In this document: positions 26,330 through 34,750 of the stretch, one piece after another
Layout: the number at the start of each line of letters is the position of its first letter
Position numbering within the stretch: position 1 is the first letter of the stretch
Assembly (NCBI GenBank): GCA_000383355.1
Contig: KB911102.1
Location: 49,080-113,079, forward strand
Direction of reading: 5' to 3'
DNA from: Flavobacterium sp. SCGC AAA160-P02
GTDB taxonomy: Bacteria > Bacteroidota > Bacteroidia > Flavobacteriales > Flavobacteriaceae
DNA: 64,000 bases
Notes under the pieces: generated by a model
What the model saw: only the letters and a program-made list of their open reading frames with translations
What the model was told of the DNA's origin: nothing
The model's database searches: none
Position numbers and translations under genes: made by a program

Positions 26330-28285
26330 ATGATATCTAGAAGTACTATAGATCGAGTTTTTGAAACTGCCCGCGTAGAGGAGGTAATTGGCGAGTTTGT
26401 TCAGTTAAAAAAAGCAGGTAGTAATTTCAAAGGGTTGAGTCCTTTTACTGATGAAAAATCACCTTCTTTTATGGTGTCTCCGGTAAAACAAATATGGAAA
26501 GATTTTAGTACAGGTAAGGGAGGTAATGCTGTTTCTTTTTTAATGGAGCATGAACATTATTCCTATCCAGAAGCTATTAAGTTTCTTGCAAAGAAATACA
26601 ATATAGAAATAGAGGAAACGGTTCAATCAGACCAGGAGAAAGAGCAAATGAATGAACGAGAAAGTATGTTCTTGGTTTCAAACTTTGCCAAAGATTATTT
26701 TCATGATGTTTTATTAAATTCTACCCAAGGAAAAGCAATAGGGCTTTCCTACTTTAAAGAAAGAGGCTTTAGAGAAGACATCATCAAAAAATTTGATTTA
26801 GGATATTGTTTAGATACTTGGGATTCTTTTACAAACGAGGCACTAAAAAAAGGCTACGATATAAAATATTTAGCAAGTACAGGAGTTACCATTGTTAGAG
26901 AAAACAAACAATTTGATCGTTTTAAAGGACGTGTGATGTTTCCAATACACAGCATGTCTGGACGTATTTTAGGTTTTGGAGGTAGAACGCTCTCTAGTGA
27001 TAAAAAGACAGCTAAATATGTTAATTCACCTGAAAGTGACATCTACCACAAGAGTAAAATTCTCTATGGAATTTATCAAGCAAAAAAAGAAATAGCCAAA
27101 CAAGATAATTGCTTTTTAGTAGAGGGTTATACAGACGTTATCTCTTTTTATCAATCTGGTATAGAGAATGTGGTTGCATCATCAGGAACTGCATTAACCT
27201 CTGATCAGATAAGGTTGGTTAACAGGCTCACAAAAAATATTACAGTTTTATTTGACGGTGATGCAGCCGGTATTAGAGCATCTATTAGAGGAATAGATTT
27301 AATTTTAGAGCAAGGAATGAATGTAAAAGTTGTTACATTTCCAGACGGAGAAGATCCAGATAGTTTTGCTAAAAAACACTCAGAAGTTGCTTTAAGAGAA
27401 TATCTAGAAGAGTCATCACAAGACTTTATCAATTTTAAAGTATCACTTCTAATGGAAGAAGCGAGTAATGATCCAGTAAAAAAGGCAGGGTTAATTAGGG
27501 ATATAGTAACAAGTATTTCTAAAATTCCAGATAGTATACAACGAGAAGTTTACGTGCAAGAATGTTCTCGTATTATGGAAATTTCTGAACGAGTTTTATT
27601 TAGTGAATTAGCACAGTTAATATCTAAAAACACTAAAGATTTTAATAAAAATCAGCAAAAAGATAAACAATCATTTGAGGTAGTAAAAAAGCAAACAGAA
27701 CAATTAAAAGAAGTAGATTCTTTATTTATTCTTGAAAGAGAAATCATTAGAATTTTATTATTATTTGGAAATCAAGAAACAGATTTCGTAGATTTTATAG
27801 AGGTTGAAGATGAGGAGGGTGTAATGCATTTAGAAAAAGAAAAATACACAAATCAGGTATCTAAAGAATTGTATTTAAACCTTCAAGATGATGAAATAGA
27901 GTTTTCAAATGAAATTTTTCAAAGTATTTATTATGAAATGATTCATCAATTAAATCAAGAAGATAAAATTGAAATGGAGGCATTTATCAACCATCCAAAT
28001 ACTAATATATCTTCAATAGTTACCTCTATTTTAATGGATGATGAGAAATATACTTTAAGTGATTGGGAACGAAAAAATATCTTTGTTACTGATTCAGAGG
28101 AGGTGCTATCAAAACTAGTTACCGATGCTATTTTAAATCTAAGAAGAATTCTTATTGATAAAAAAATACAGCAACTTATCAATCCTAAGGAAGGAGCATC
28201 TGTTGAGAATACCGATTTAGAAATGATTCAAAATTATACAGAGTTAAAAAAACGACTGTATAGTAAGTTGATGAGGGTTGTATAA
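26330..28285 (+). CDS. dnaG: DNA primase lacking zinc ligands
   Basis: 651 residues, normal for DnaG. The N-terminal CHC2-type domain aligns well (GLSPFTDEKSPSFMVSPVKQ, then KDFSTGKGGNAVSFLM), but the four ligands are S37, T40, D58 and T61 instead of Cys, His, Cys, Cys. The RNA polymerase core with the TOPRIM fold is intact: LVEGYTDVI with the catalytic Glu and LFDGDAAGIRA with the Asp motif. A helicase-binding C-terminal region follows (about 440-651). It makes RNA primers at the replication fork. The zinc-free N-terminus does not look like a frameshift, as the surrounding fold residues are kept. Confidence 0.95.
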   Translation: MISRSTIDRVFETARVEEVIGEFVQLKKAGSNFKGLSPFTDEKSPSFMVSPVKQIWKDFSTGKGGNAVSFLMEHEHYSYPEAIKFLAKKYNIEIEETVQSDQEKEQMNERESMFLVSNFAKDYFHDVLLNSTQGKAIGLSYFKERGFREDIIKKFDLGYCLDTWDSFTNEALKKGYDIKYLASTGVTIVRENKQFDRFKGRVMFPIHSMSGRILGFGGRTLSSDKKTAKYVNSPESDIYHKSKILYGIYQAKKEIAKQDNCFLVEGYTDVISFYQSGIENVVASSGTALTSDQIRLVNRLTKNITVLFDGDAAGIRASIRGIDLILEQGMNVKVVTFPDGEDPDSFAKKHSEVALREYLEESSQDFINFKVSLLMEEASNDPVKKAGLIRDIVTSISKIPDSIQREVYVQECSRIMEISERVLFSELAQLISKNTKDFNKNQQKDKQSFEVVKKQTEQLKEVDSLFILEREIIRILLLFGNQETDFVDFIEVEDEEGVMHLEKEKYTNQVSKELYLNLQDDEIEFSNEIFQSIYYEMIHQLNQEDKIEMEAFINHPNTNISSIVTSILMDDEKYTLSDWERKNIFVTDSEEVLSKLVTDAILNLRRILIDKKIQQLINPKEGASVENTDLEMIQNYTELKKRLYSKLMRVV

Positions 28286-28332
28286 TTAGCGCTAAACAAG
28301 TAATTTTATTATTATAGGTTAATTTTATTATT

Positions 28333-28340
28333 TATTTTTG
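28333..28340 (+). promoter_or_regulatory. -7 box before a small ORF
   Basis: TATTTTTG matches TAnnTTTG, 17 bases before the ATG at 28358. Confidence 0.35.
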
Positions 28341-28357
28341 TAAAAAAATTTACCCCT

Positions 28358-28489
28358 ATGAAAAAAATTAAACTTTTAACAAAATCATTATTTTTAATGC
28401 TAACAGCTCCTTTAGAAATTTCAAAAGGTCAAAGACGTAGAAATTTACTGCAGTCAAAAAAAATATTAAAATCTATTAGATTATTTTAA
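28358..28489 (+). CDS. Hypothetical 43-residue protein
   Basis: A small ORF in the dnaG-nadE gap: it starts MKKIKLLTKSLFLMLTAPLE, with a hydrophobic stretch like a short signal or membrane segment, and ends in a basic tail KKILKSIRLF. A -7-like box lies 17 bases upstream. Its last 9 bases overlap the 3' end of the convergent nadE gene. No family is recognised. The evidence is start, promoter-like box and a signal-like N-terminus only, so it may not be real. Confidence 0.35.
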   Translation: MKKIKLLTKSLFLMLTAPLEISKGQRRRNLLQSKKILKSIRLF

Positions 28490-29269
28490 GTTATTTGGGA
28501 TTACGCAAACAGGTATTGGGTTCATTTTGTGCTGATTAGCGCTGTTAAATTTGAGATATATTTTATATACCTCTTTTTGTCTTTCAGTAAAATTATCTAC
28601 TTTTTTACCCATTTTTTCAATTTTCATTGCCCATTCTAGTTCATCATAACTAGCTCCTAATTGATCTTCGTCAGTTCTGTCATCTCCCCATAAGCCGTCT
28701 GTTGGAGGAGCTTTTTGAATTTCTTCATCTACCCCTAAATAACGAGCAATTGCATATACTTCAGATTTCATCAAATCTGCAATAGGACTTAGATCTACTC
28801 CGCCGTCTCCGTATTTGGTGTAAAATCCAACGCCAAAATCTTCAACTTTGTTTCCAGTTCCTGCAACTAATAAATTATCTAAACCAGCAAAATAATATAA
28901 ACTTGTCATGCGTAATCTAGCCCTTGTGTTTGCCAAACTCATAAAACGATCATCTTCGTTTTCAACGGTTGGCACTGCATTTACAAGACTATCAAAAACA
29001 GGTGTTAAGTTTACTTGGTACGTAGCAACATTTTTAAAACGTTCTTGAAGTGAAGAAATATGACGTGTTGCTCTATTTACTTGACTTTCTTCTTGGTGAA
29101 TAGGCATTTCTAAACATACTGTAGGGAAGCCAGTTTTAGCACATAATGTAGATGTAACAGCAGAGTCTATTCCACCAGAAACTCCTATTACAAATCCTTT
29201 AACCCCCGCATCTGTAGCATAGTCTTTTAACCATGATGTTATATATTGAGTAACTTTTTCAACTTGCAT
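28481..29269 (-). CDS. nadE: NAD+ synthetase, ammonia-dependent type
   Basis: 262 residues, short form without a glutaminase domain. The PP-loop is GVSGGIDSAVTS, and GTGNKVEDFGVGFYTKYGDGGVDLSPIADL is the deamido-NAD and adenylate binding region. It amidates deamido-NAD+ in the last step of NAD synthesis. It is divergent from gldB, with 55 bases between the starts. A TATCTTTG box on the minus strand lies 40 bases upstream. Confidence 0.95.
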   Translation of the reverse strand: MQVEKVTQYITSWLKDYATDAGVKGFVIGVSGGIDSAVTSTLCAKTGFPTVCLEMPIHQEESQVNRATRHISSLQERFKNVATYQVNLTPVFDSLVNAVPTVENEDDRFMSLANTRARLRMTSLYYFAGLDNLLVAGTGNKVEDFGVGFYTKYGDGGVDLSPIADLMKSEVYAIARYLGVDEEIQKAPPTDGLWGDDRTDEDQLGASYDELEWAMKIEKMGKKVDNFTERQKEVYKIYLKFNSANQHKMNPIPVCVIPNNLK

Positions 29270-29308
29270 AGAAAACTATTTTAGTATTTTTACGTTCTTA
29301 ATACATAG

Positions 29309-29316
29309 CAAAGATA
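29309..29316 (-). promoter_or_regulatory. -7 box of nadE
   Basis: Minus strand TATCTTTG, a full TAnnTTTG match in the nadE/gldB divergent region. Confidence 0.45.
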
Positions 29317-29324
29317 CAAAGCAT

Positions 29325-30284
29325 ATGCGAAATTATTTCTTATTTTTCTTTTTGCTATTATTTTTCAATTCTTGTCAAAAAGATGCTAAAAATAATATTG
29401 ATACTTCAATTATAGAAGTAGATTTTATGATGTATAGATTTGAACAAGATTTTTATGAGAATAATGGGGAGAATTTAGAAGTATTAAAAGAAGATTTTCC
29501 GTTGCTTTTCCCCAAGAATACCCCAGATAGTGTTTGGATTTCAAAAATTCAAGATAAAGATGAACAAGAATTATACAAAGAAACTCAAAAGGTTTATTCA
29601 TCATTTTCTGATATTGAGACAGAATTAACTTCGCTATTTAAGCATATTACATATTATAATCCAACGTTTAATGCGCCGGATATTATCACAGTTTTAAGTA
29701 ATATAGATTATGAGTATAGAGTTGTGTTTACAGATCTTTTAGTGCTTATTTCTATAGACGTCTATCTTGGTGAAAATCACCCGTTTTATAATGAATATCC
29801 ATCTTATATTAAACAAAATAACAATCGAGAAAGAATTGTAGTTGATGTTGCTAACAACATCATAGAATCTAAAATGAAACCACTTAATAATAGATCTTTT
29901 TTATCAAAAATGATTTATGAAGGCAAAAAATTATTTCTACTAGATCTATATCTACCGTCCAAGCCAGATGAAATAAAAATAGGCTATTCTAAAGAAAAAT
30001 TTAACTGGGCGTTAGCCAATGAAGAACAAGTTTGGAAATACTTCATAGAGAATAATTTACTGTATAGTACAGATACTAAATTGAACAAAAGATTTTTAGA
30101 AAAGGCTCCTTTTTCAAAATTTTATATAAGTGAAGATAGGATGTCTCCAGGTCGTATTGGACAAAGGATTGGCTGGCAAATTGTTCGTTCCTTTATGGAC
30201 AATAATGATGTATCTTTGCAAGACTTATTATCTTTAGATGAGGAAGAAATTTTTAAAAATTCTAAATACAAACCAAGAAAATAA
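29325..30284 (+). CDS. gldB: Gliding motility lipoprotein GldB
   Basis: 319 residues. A lipoprotein signal ends at C17 (FFNSCQKD). The family start IIEVDFMMYRFEQDFYE and the SPGRIGQRIGWQIVRSFM block near the C-terminus identify GldB. GldB is required for gliding in Flavobacterium johnsoniae and is linked to the gliding and type IX secretion machinery in the envelope. Its TAA shares a base with the gldC ATG, so the two are translationally coupled. The nadE-gldB-gldC arrangement is the usual flavobacterial one. Confidence 0.93.
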   Translation: MRNYFLFFFLLLFFNSCQKDAKNNIDTSIIEVDFMMYRFEQDFYENNGENLEVLKEDFPLLFPKNTPDSVWISKIQDKDEQELYKETQKVYSSFSDIETELTSLFKHITYYNPTFNAPDIITVLSNIDYEYRVVFTDLLVLISIDVYLGENHPFYNEYPSYIKQNNNRERIVVDVANNIIESKMKPLNNRSFLSKMIYEGKKLFLLDLYLPSKPDEIKIGYSKEKFNWALANEEQVWKYFIENNLLYSTDTKLNKRFLEKAPFSKFYISEDRMSPGRIGQRIGWQIVRSFMDNNDVSLQDLLSLDEEEIFKNSKYKPRK

Positions 30285-30622
30285 TGGCCGTAGCACATAC
30301 TTCAAAAATTGAATTCACTGTTGAACTAGATGAGAATAAAATTCCTGAGAATATAAGTTGGACAGCTGAAGATGGAGGAATAGATAACCAATTATCAAAA
30401 GCAATTATGCTTTCTGTTTGGGATCATAAAAAAAAGGATACTTTACGAATGGATCTTTGGACCAAAGATATGCCAGTTGATGAAATGAAACAATTTTTTC
30501 ATCAAACCTTAGTTTCTATGGCAGCCAGTTTTGAGCGTGCAACAGACGATCAAAAAATGACGGCAACCATGAGAGATTTTTGCGACTATTTTGCTGAAAA
30601 ACTTGAGTTGAAGAAGTCATAA
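30284..30622 (+). CDS. gldC: Gliding motility protein GldC
   Basis: 112 residues, cytoplasmic, starting MAVAHTSKIEFTVELDENKIPENISWTAEDGG and containing LSVWDHKKKDTLRMDLWTKDMPVDEMKQFF, all typical of GldC. It is associated with gliding efficiency in F. johnsoniae and is always next to gldB. It overlaps the gldB stop by one base. It is convergent with the folK fusion, with 36 bases between the stops. Confidence 0.93.
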   Translation: MAVAHTSKIEFTVELDENKIPENISWTAEDGGIDNQLSKAIMLSVWDHKKKDTLRMDLWTKDMPVDEMKQFFHQTLVSMAASFERATDDQKMTATMRDFCDYFAEKLELKKS

Positions 30623-30658
30623 TTTCTTAGTTTTTTTACTATTTATTTTATTAAGAAA

Positions 30659-31801
30659 TTAAGTTGCTTTTGATGAGGGATGTAAGCTTATGGTCTTTAA
30701 AATCTGTTTGTAATCTTTATGGTTATTCACAAAATCTAATTCAGAGACATCAATAATTAGTGTATTAAGATGCTGTTCCGTTTTAATAAAGTTATGATAT
30801 CCATCATGGATTTTTTGTAGATAATCTGCCTGAATATTTTGTTCATAATCTCGTCCTCTTTTTTTAATGTTTTCTAGAAGACGATCTGTATTCTGATACA
30901 AATAGATATATAAATCAGGTTTTGAAATTTCTTTATACATAATATCAAACATTTTTCTGTACAAAGCATATTCGTCTTTTTGCAATGTTACTTGTGCAAA
31001 AATTAATGATTTAAAAATATAATAATCAGAAACAATAAGGTTCTTAAACAAATTAAACTGAGCTAAATCATCACTAAGTTGCTGATATCTATCTGCTAAA
31101 AAACTCATTTCTAAAGGAAAAGCAAATCGCTCTTTGTCTTCGTAAAATTTTGGAAGAAACGGATTGTCTGCAAAGCGTTCTAGTACAACTCTAGCGTTAA
31201 ACTCATCACTCATTAAACTTGCTAATGAAGTTTTCCCTGCACCTATATTACCTTCTATAGCGATATAGTTATACTTTTCAGTAAGGGGTATTGGCCTTAT
31301 TAATTTAGATGAAATTTTTTCAATTGATGAAGCGTCCGAACAGTTATTTAAACAAACATATAGTTGTTTTTTTTCTATTGGGTGAAGAGAGTTTTTTGCA
31401 ATTTCAACCAAAGGAACTAAGACAAATTTTCTTTCTAACATTCTTGGATGTGGAATGGTAATTTTTTTTGAAAATATGATTTCATCCTCAAATAATAAAA
31501 TATCAATATCTATTTTTCTATCAGTATATTCATGTAAGTTATTTCTTTCTCTACCTAAATTTGATTCTATTGTTAGAAGTTTTTCAAGTAAGCTTTCTGG
31601 TTGTAAATAGGTAGAAACAGCAATACACATATTATAAAAATCTTCACCTTTATATCCCCAAGAACTTGTTTTGTAGATAGAAGAAATTTTTTGAATAGCA
31701 CCAACAGTCTCTGCAATCTTAAAGATTGCTTTTTGTAGGTTTTTTAATTTTTCTCCTTGGTTAGAACCAAGAGATAAATATGTAAGGCGTTGTATTTTCA
31801 T
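30659..31801 (-). CDS. folK: Fusion: HPPK (FolK) plus deoxynucleoside kinase
   Basis: 380 residues from the ATG at 31801; an in-frame TTG at 31813 overlaps a -7-like TTTCTTTG. Residues about 4-160 are HPPK: YLSLGSNQGEKLKNLQKA and the catalytic R-x2-D-x-D region in TDRKIDIDILLF. Residues about 172-375 are a dNK of the dGK/dCK type: P-loop IEGNIGAGKTSLA, ERFADNPFL, DRYQQLSDD, and lid RGRDYEQNI. It would pyrophosphorylate the pterin for folate synthesis and phosphorylate deoxynucleosides for salvage. It is a single reading frame, so a true fusion. It lies downstream of pnp behind a terminator. Confidence 0.9.
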   Translation of the reverse strand: MKIQRLTYLSLGSNQGEKLKNLQKAIFKIAETVGAIQKISSIYKTSSWGYKGEDFYNMCIAVSTYLQPESLLEKLLTIESNLGRERNNLHEYTDRKIDIDILLFEDEIIFSKKITIPHPRMLERKFVLVPLVEIAKNSLHPIEKKQLYVCLNNCSDASSIEKISSKLIRPIPLTEKYNYIAIEGNIGAGKTSLASLMSDEFNARVVLERFADNPFLPKFYEDKERFAFPLEMSFLADRYQQLSDDLAQFNLFKNLIVSDYYIFKSLIFAQVTLQKDEYALYRKMFDIMYKEISKPDLYIYLYQNTDRLLENIKKRGRDYEQNIQADYLQKIHDGYHNFIKTEQHLNTLIIDVSELDFVNNHKDYKQILKTISLHPSSKAT

Positions 31802-31851
31802 TAAGACATACAAAGAAACTAAATAAAAGAAGACTGTTTGTATGGAAACAA

Positions 31852-31881
31852 AAAAATCGCCAAAATATTTTGGCGATTTTT
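31852..31881 (-). terminator. Intrinsic terminator of pnp
   Basis: Perfect 30-base palindrome with TCGCC/GGCGA core and A/T ends, 25 bases after the pnp stop. Confidence 0.85.
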
Positions 31882-31906
31882 AAATTTATAAACTAAAAAG
31901 AGGTGT

Positions 31907-34183
31907 TTAGTCTTCTTTCTTGTCTTCTTCTCTAGGTTTGCGATCTTCTCTAGGTTTACGGTCGTCTCTACGATCATCTCTACGATTATCACGTCCACGG
32001 TTGTCTCTACTACCTCTACTATCACGTCCACGAGAATTATCTCTTGGTGGTCTTTCAACAAATCCTTCTGGTTTTGCTAAAATAGCTTTTCTAGAAACTT
32101 TTTCTTTTCTTGTTCTCGGATCTAAACCAAAGTATTTTACATCTAGTATATCTCCCATCTTAACAACATCAGCAACATTGTCTGTACGTTCCCAAGCTAG
32201 CTCACTAACGTGAAGTAAAACTTCATTACCAGGAGCTTCAGTATATTCAACAACAGCACCAAAATCTAAGATTTTGATTACTTTTACTTCATATACAGAA
32301 CCTTTTTCAGGTTTAAACATCATAGACTCTATTCTAGCGATAACTGCTTCAATTCCTTCAGGTTTTGTTCCTAAAATTTCGATAATACCTTCCTCAGTAA
32401 CAGCGTCTTCAGTGATCACAATAGTTGTTTCCGTTTCTTTCTGTAACTCCTGAATATGTTTACCACCTGGCCCAATAAATGCACCAATTAGTTCATTAGG
32501 AATTCTTCTATTAATCATTTTAGGAGCATGAGCTTTTACTTCTTCATTTGCTGAAGCAATAGTTTCAGTAATTTTATCTAAAATATGTAAACGACCATCA
32601 CGTGCTTGTTTTAGTGCGTTTACTAAAATCTCATATGGTAATCCCTTAATTTTAATATCCATTTGACAGGCAGTAATTCCTTCAGAAGTTCCAGTAACTT
32701 TAAAGTCCATATCTCCTAAGTGATCTTCATCACCTAAAATATCAGATAATACTGCATAACGATCTCCATCAGAGATTAACCCCATGGCAATTCCAGAAAC
32801 AGGTCTTGTAAGTTTCACACCTGCATCCATTAATGCCATTGTACCAGCACAAACTGTTGCCATAGAAGATGAACCATTAGATTCTAATACTTCAGATACA
32901 ACTCTTACAGTATAAGGACAGTCGTCTGGAATCATTCCTTTTAATCCACGTTGTGCTAAATTACCATGACCAACTTCTCTTCTAGAAGTTCCTCTTAAAG
33001 GTCTTGCTTCACCTGTACAAAAAGGAGGGAAGTTATAGTGTAAATAGAATTTTTCTTCACCTTCATAAGAAGGCATGTCTATTTTATTTGCATCTCTAGA
33101 AGTTCCTAAAGTAACCGTCGCTAAAGCTTGAGTTTCTCCACGAGTAAAAATTGACGAACCATGAACAGATGGTAAGTAATCTATTTCTGACCAAATTGGT
33201 CTAATCTCATCAGTTTTACGTCCATCTAAACGAATCCCTTCAGCTAATGTTAATTCTCTAACAGCTTCTTTTTCAGCTTTTCTATAATAACCACCTACTA
33301 GATGACCAAATTCTGCCATTTCTTCTTCTGTAAAAGATGCTTTTACTTCTTCTTTTACTTCAGAAAATGCAGCCGATCTTTCAGCTTTAGAAGTTCCTTT
33401 TTTAGCAATCGCATAACATTTGTCATAAGCTAAATCGTGAACTCTTTTTCCTAATTCTTCATTTTGTTCTGCTGTCTCGTATTCACGAACTTCCTTCTTA
33501 CCGAAAGCTTCTGCTAAACGAACCTGAGCTTCTATTTGAATTTTAATAGATTCATGAGCAAATTTAATAGCGTCTGCCATTTCTTCTTCACTACATTCAT
33601 CCATTTCACCTTCTACCATCATCACTGAATCGGCAGAAGCACCAATCATCATATCTATGTCTGCATCTGCTAATTGAGCCCTACTTGGGTTAATTACAAA
33701 TTCTCCATTTACTCTTGCAACACGTGCTTCAGAGATAGGACATTCAAAAGGAAAATCACTTAATTGAATCGCTGCTGAAGCTGCTAAACCTGCTAATGCA
33801 TCCGGCATAACGTCTTCATCATGAGACATCAATTGAATCATCACTTGTACTTCTGAATGATAGTCTTTTGGAAATAACGGACGTAAAACACGGTCTACTA
33901 GACGCATTGTTAATACTTCGCCATCACTTGGTCTTGCTTCTCTTTTAAAGAATCCACCAGGATAACGACCCGCTGCAGCAAATTTTTCTCTGTAGTCTAC
34001 CGTTAACGGTAAAAAGTCTACAGGACTTTGCTTGTAGTTAGATACTACTGTACATAACAACATTGCTTTTCCCATTTGAACAACAACTGAACCGTGAGCT
34101 TGTTTTGCTAATTTACCGGTTTCTAATGAGATGGTTCTTCCATCTCCAAGGTCTATGACCTCTCTAAATACTTTTGGAATCAT
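31907..34183 (-). CDS. pnp: Polyribonucleotide nucleotidyltransferase
   Basis: 758 residues. Two RNase PH domains (about 10-240 and 320-560), a KH domain (about 570-630; [20 protein letters not shown]) and an S1 domain (about 640-705; [20 protein letters not shown]) follow the normal order. After the S1 domain comes a low-complexity tail of about 45 residues rich in Arg-Asp repeats ([18 protein letters not shown], then KPRED repeats). Such tails may bind RNA or partners. The enzyme degrades RNA 3' to 5'. It is downstream of rpsO, the conserved rpsO-pnp order, with a hairpin between. Confidence 0.97.
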   Translation of the reverse strand: MIPKVFREVIDLGDGRTISLETGKLAKQAHGSVVVQMGKAMLLCTVVSNYKQSPVDFLPLTVDYREKFAAAGRYPGGFFKREARPSDGEVLTMRLVDRVLRPLFPKDYHSEVQVMIQLMSHDEDVMPDALAGLAASAAIQLSDFPFECPISEARVARVNGEFVINPSRAQLADADIDMMIGASADSVMMVEGEMDECSEEEMADAIKFAHESIKIQIEAQVRLAEAFGKKEVREYETAEQNEELGKRVHDLAYDKCYAIAKKGTSKAERSAAFSEVKEEVKASFTEEEMAEFGHLVGGYYRKAEKEAVRELTLAEGIRLDGRKTDEIRPIWSEIDYLPSVHGSSIFTRGETQALATVTLGTSRDANKIDMPSYEGEEKFYLHYNFPPFCTGEARPLRGTSRREVGHGNLAQRGLKGMIPDDCPYTVRVVSEVLESNGSSSMATVCAGTMALMDAGVKLTRPVSGIAMGLISDGDRYAVLSDILGDEDHLGDMDFKVTGTSEGITACQMDIKIKGLPYEILVNALKQARDGRLHILDKITETIASANEEVKAHAPKMINRRIPNELIGAFIGPGGKHIQELQKETETTIVITEDAVTEEGIIEILGTKPEGIEAVIARIESMMFKPEKGSVYEVKVIKILDFGAVVEYTEAPGNEVLLHVSELAWERTDNVADVVKMGDILDVKYFGLDPRTRKEKVSRKAILAKPEGFVERPPRDNSRGRDSRGSRDNRGRDNRRDDRRDDRKPREDRKPREEDKKED

Positions 34184-34215
34184 ACTTTAATAATTCGTTC
34201 TTAATTAAACTTTTC

Positions 34216-34247
34216 TTGTTGTGTGTGTGTTGTTGTGTGTTGTTGTG
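34216..34247 (-). repeat. CA-rich simple repeat in the pnp leader
   Basis: On the plus strand this is a TTG/TG microsatellite; in the pnp transcript it reads as CAA and CACA units, without stable structure. It lies 33 bases upstream of the pnp ATG. It may vary in length between strains. Confidence 0.7.
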
Positions 34248-34267
34248 ATCCAATGGAAGTAAAAATT

Positions 34268-34296
34268 AAAAGAGGTAGCATATAGCTACCTCTTTT
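34268..34296 (-). terminator. Hairpin between rpsO and pnp
   Basis: Perfect 12-bp stem, arms 34268-34279 and 34285-34296, 5-base loop; on the minus strand it ends in TTTT. It may terminate rpsO, attenuate pnp or be an RNase site, since no strong separate pnp promoter was seen. Confidence 0.8.
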
Positions 34297-34305
34297 ATGT
34301 AGGTA

Positions 34306-34575
34306 TTATTTTCTAATTCCTAACTCTTTGATAATTGCACGATATCTTGCGATATCTTTCTTCTTTAAGTAGTCTAAAAGACTTCTTCGCTTTCCAACCA
34401 TTTTCACTAAGGAACGCTCTGTGTTAAAATCTTTACGATTTTGTTTTAAGTGCCCTGTTAAATGGTTAATTCTGTGCGTGAATAATGCAATTTGTCCTTC
34501 TGCTGAACCAGTATTAGTTTTACTATTACCGTGTTTTTCGAAGATTGTTTCTTTTACTTCTTTTGTCAAATACAT
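34306..34575 (-). CDS. rpsO: 30S ribosomal protein S15
   Basis: 89 residues from the ATG at 34575 (MYLTKEVKETIFEKHG), the standard S15 length; an in-frame extension to 34641 would run past the promoter box and is rejected. The block LTGHLKQNRKDFNTERSLVKMVGKRRSLLDYLKKKD is the S15 signature that binds the three-way junction of 16S rRNA. It is followed by pnp. A small hairpin in the leader could take part in autoregulation, as S15 controls its own synthesis in several bacteria. Confidence 0.97.
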   Translation of the reverse strand: MYLTKEVKETIFEKHGNSKTNTGSAEGQIALFTHRINHLTGHLKQNRKDFNTERSLVKMVGKRRSLLDYLKKKDIARYRAIIKELGIRK

Positions 34576-34606
34576 GCCAATATTATTTAAATGATTTTTA
34601 TGTACA

Positions 34607-34625
34607 TCAATGATTTTTTCATTGA
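34607..34625 (-). promoter_or_regulatory. Hairpin at the 5' end of the rpsO leader
   Basis: Perfect 7-bp stem, arms 34607-34613 and 34619-34625, 5-base loop, just downstream of the -7 box and thus near the 5' end of the transcript. A role in S15 feedback is only a possibility. Confidence 0.35.
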
Positions 34626-34630
34626 CGGGG

Positions 34631-34638
34631 CAAATGTA
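34631..34638 (-). promoter_or_regulatory. -7 box of rpsO
   Basis: Minus strand TACATTTG, full TAnnTTTG match, 56 bases upstream of the S15 ATG. Confidence 0.5.
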
Positions 34639-34750
34639 CAATTATTTTATATGGTAACCTATAAATTTTATAGTGATGTAAAGAAGCAAAGATTAAGGGT
34701 AACTTGTTCTAGACTAGAAGATTGTAGTAGTAAAAAAGGGCATGCTCTTT

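Noticed and set aside
30621..30660. Inverted repeat AATTTCTTA/TAAGAAATT at the gldC and folK stops
   Set aside because: The 22-base loop and absence of a U-tract make it a poor terminator; kept as unproven.
31920..32213. Long plus-strand ORF opposite the pnp 3' end
   Set aside because: It is the mirror of the Arg-Asp repeat tail (Ser/Leu/Arg-rich) and lies inside a certain gene.
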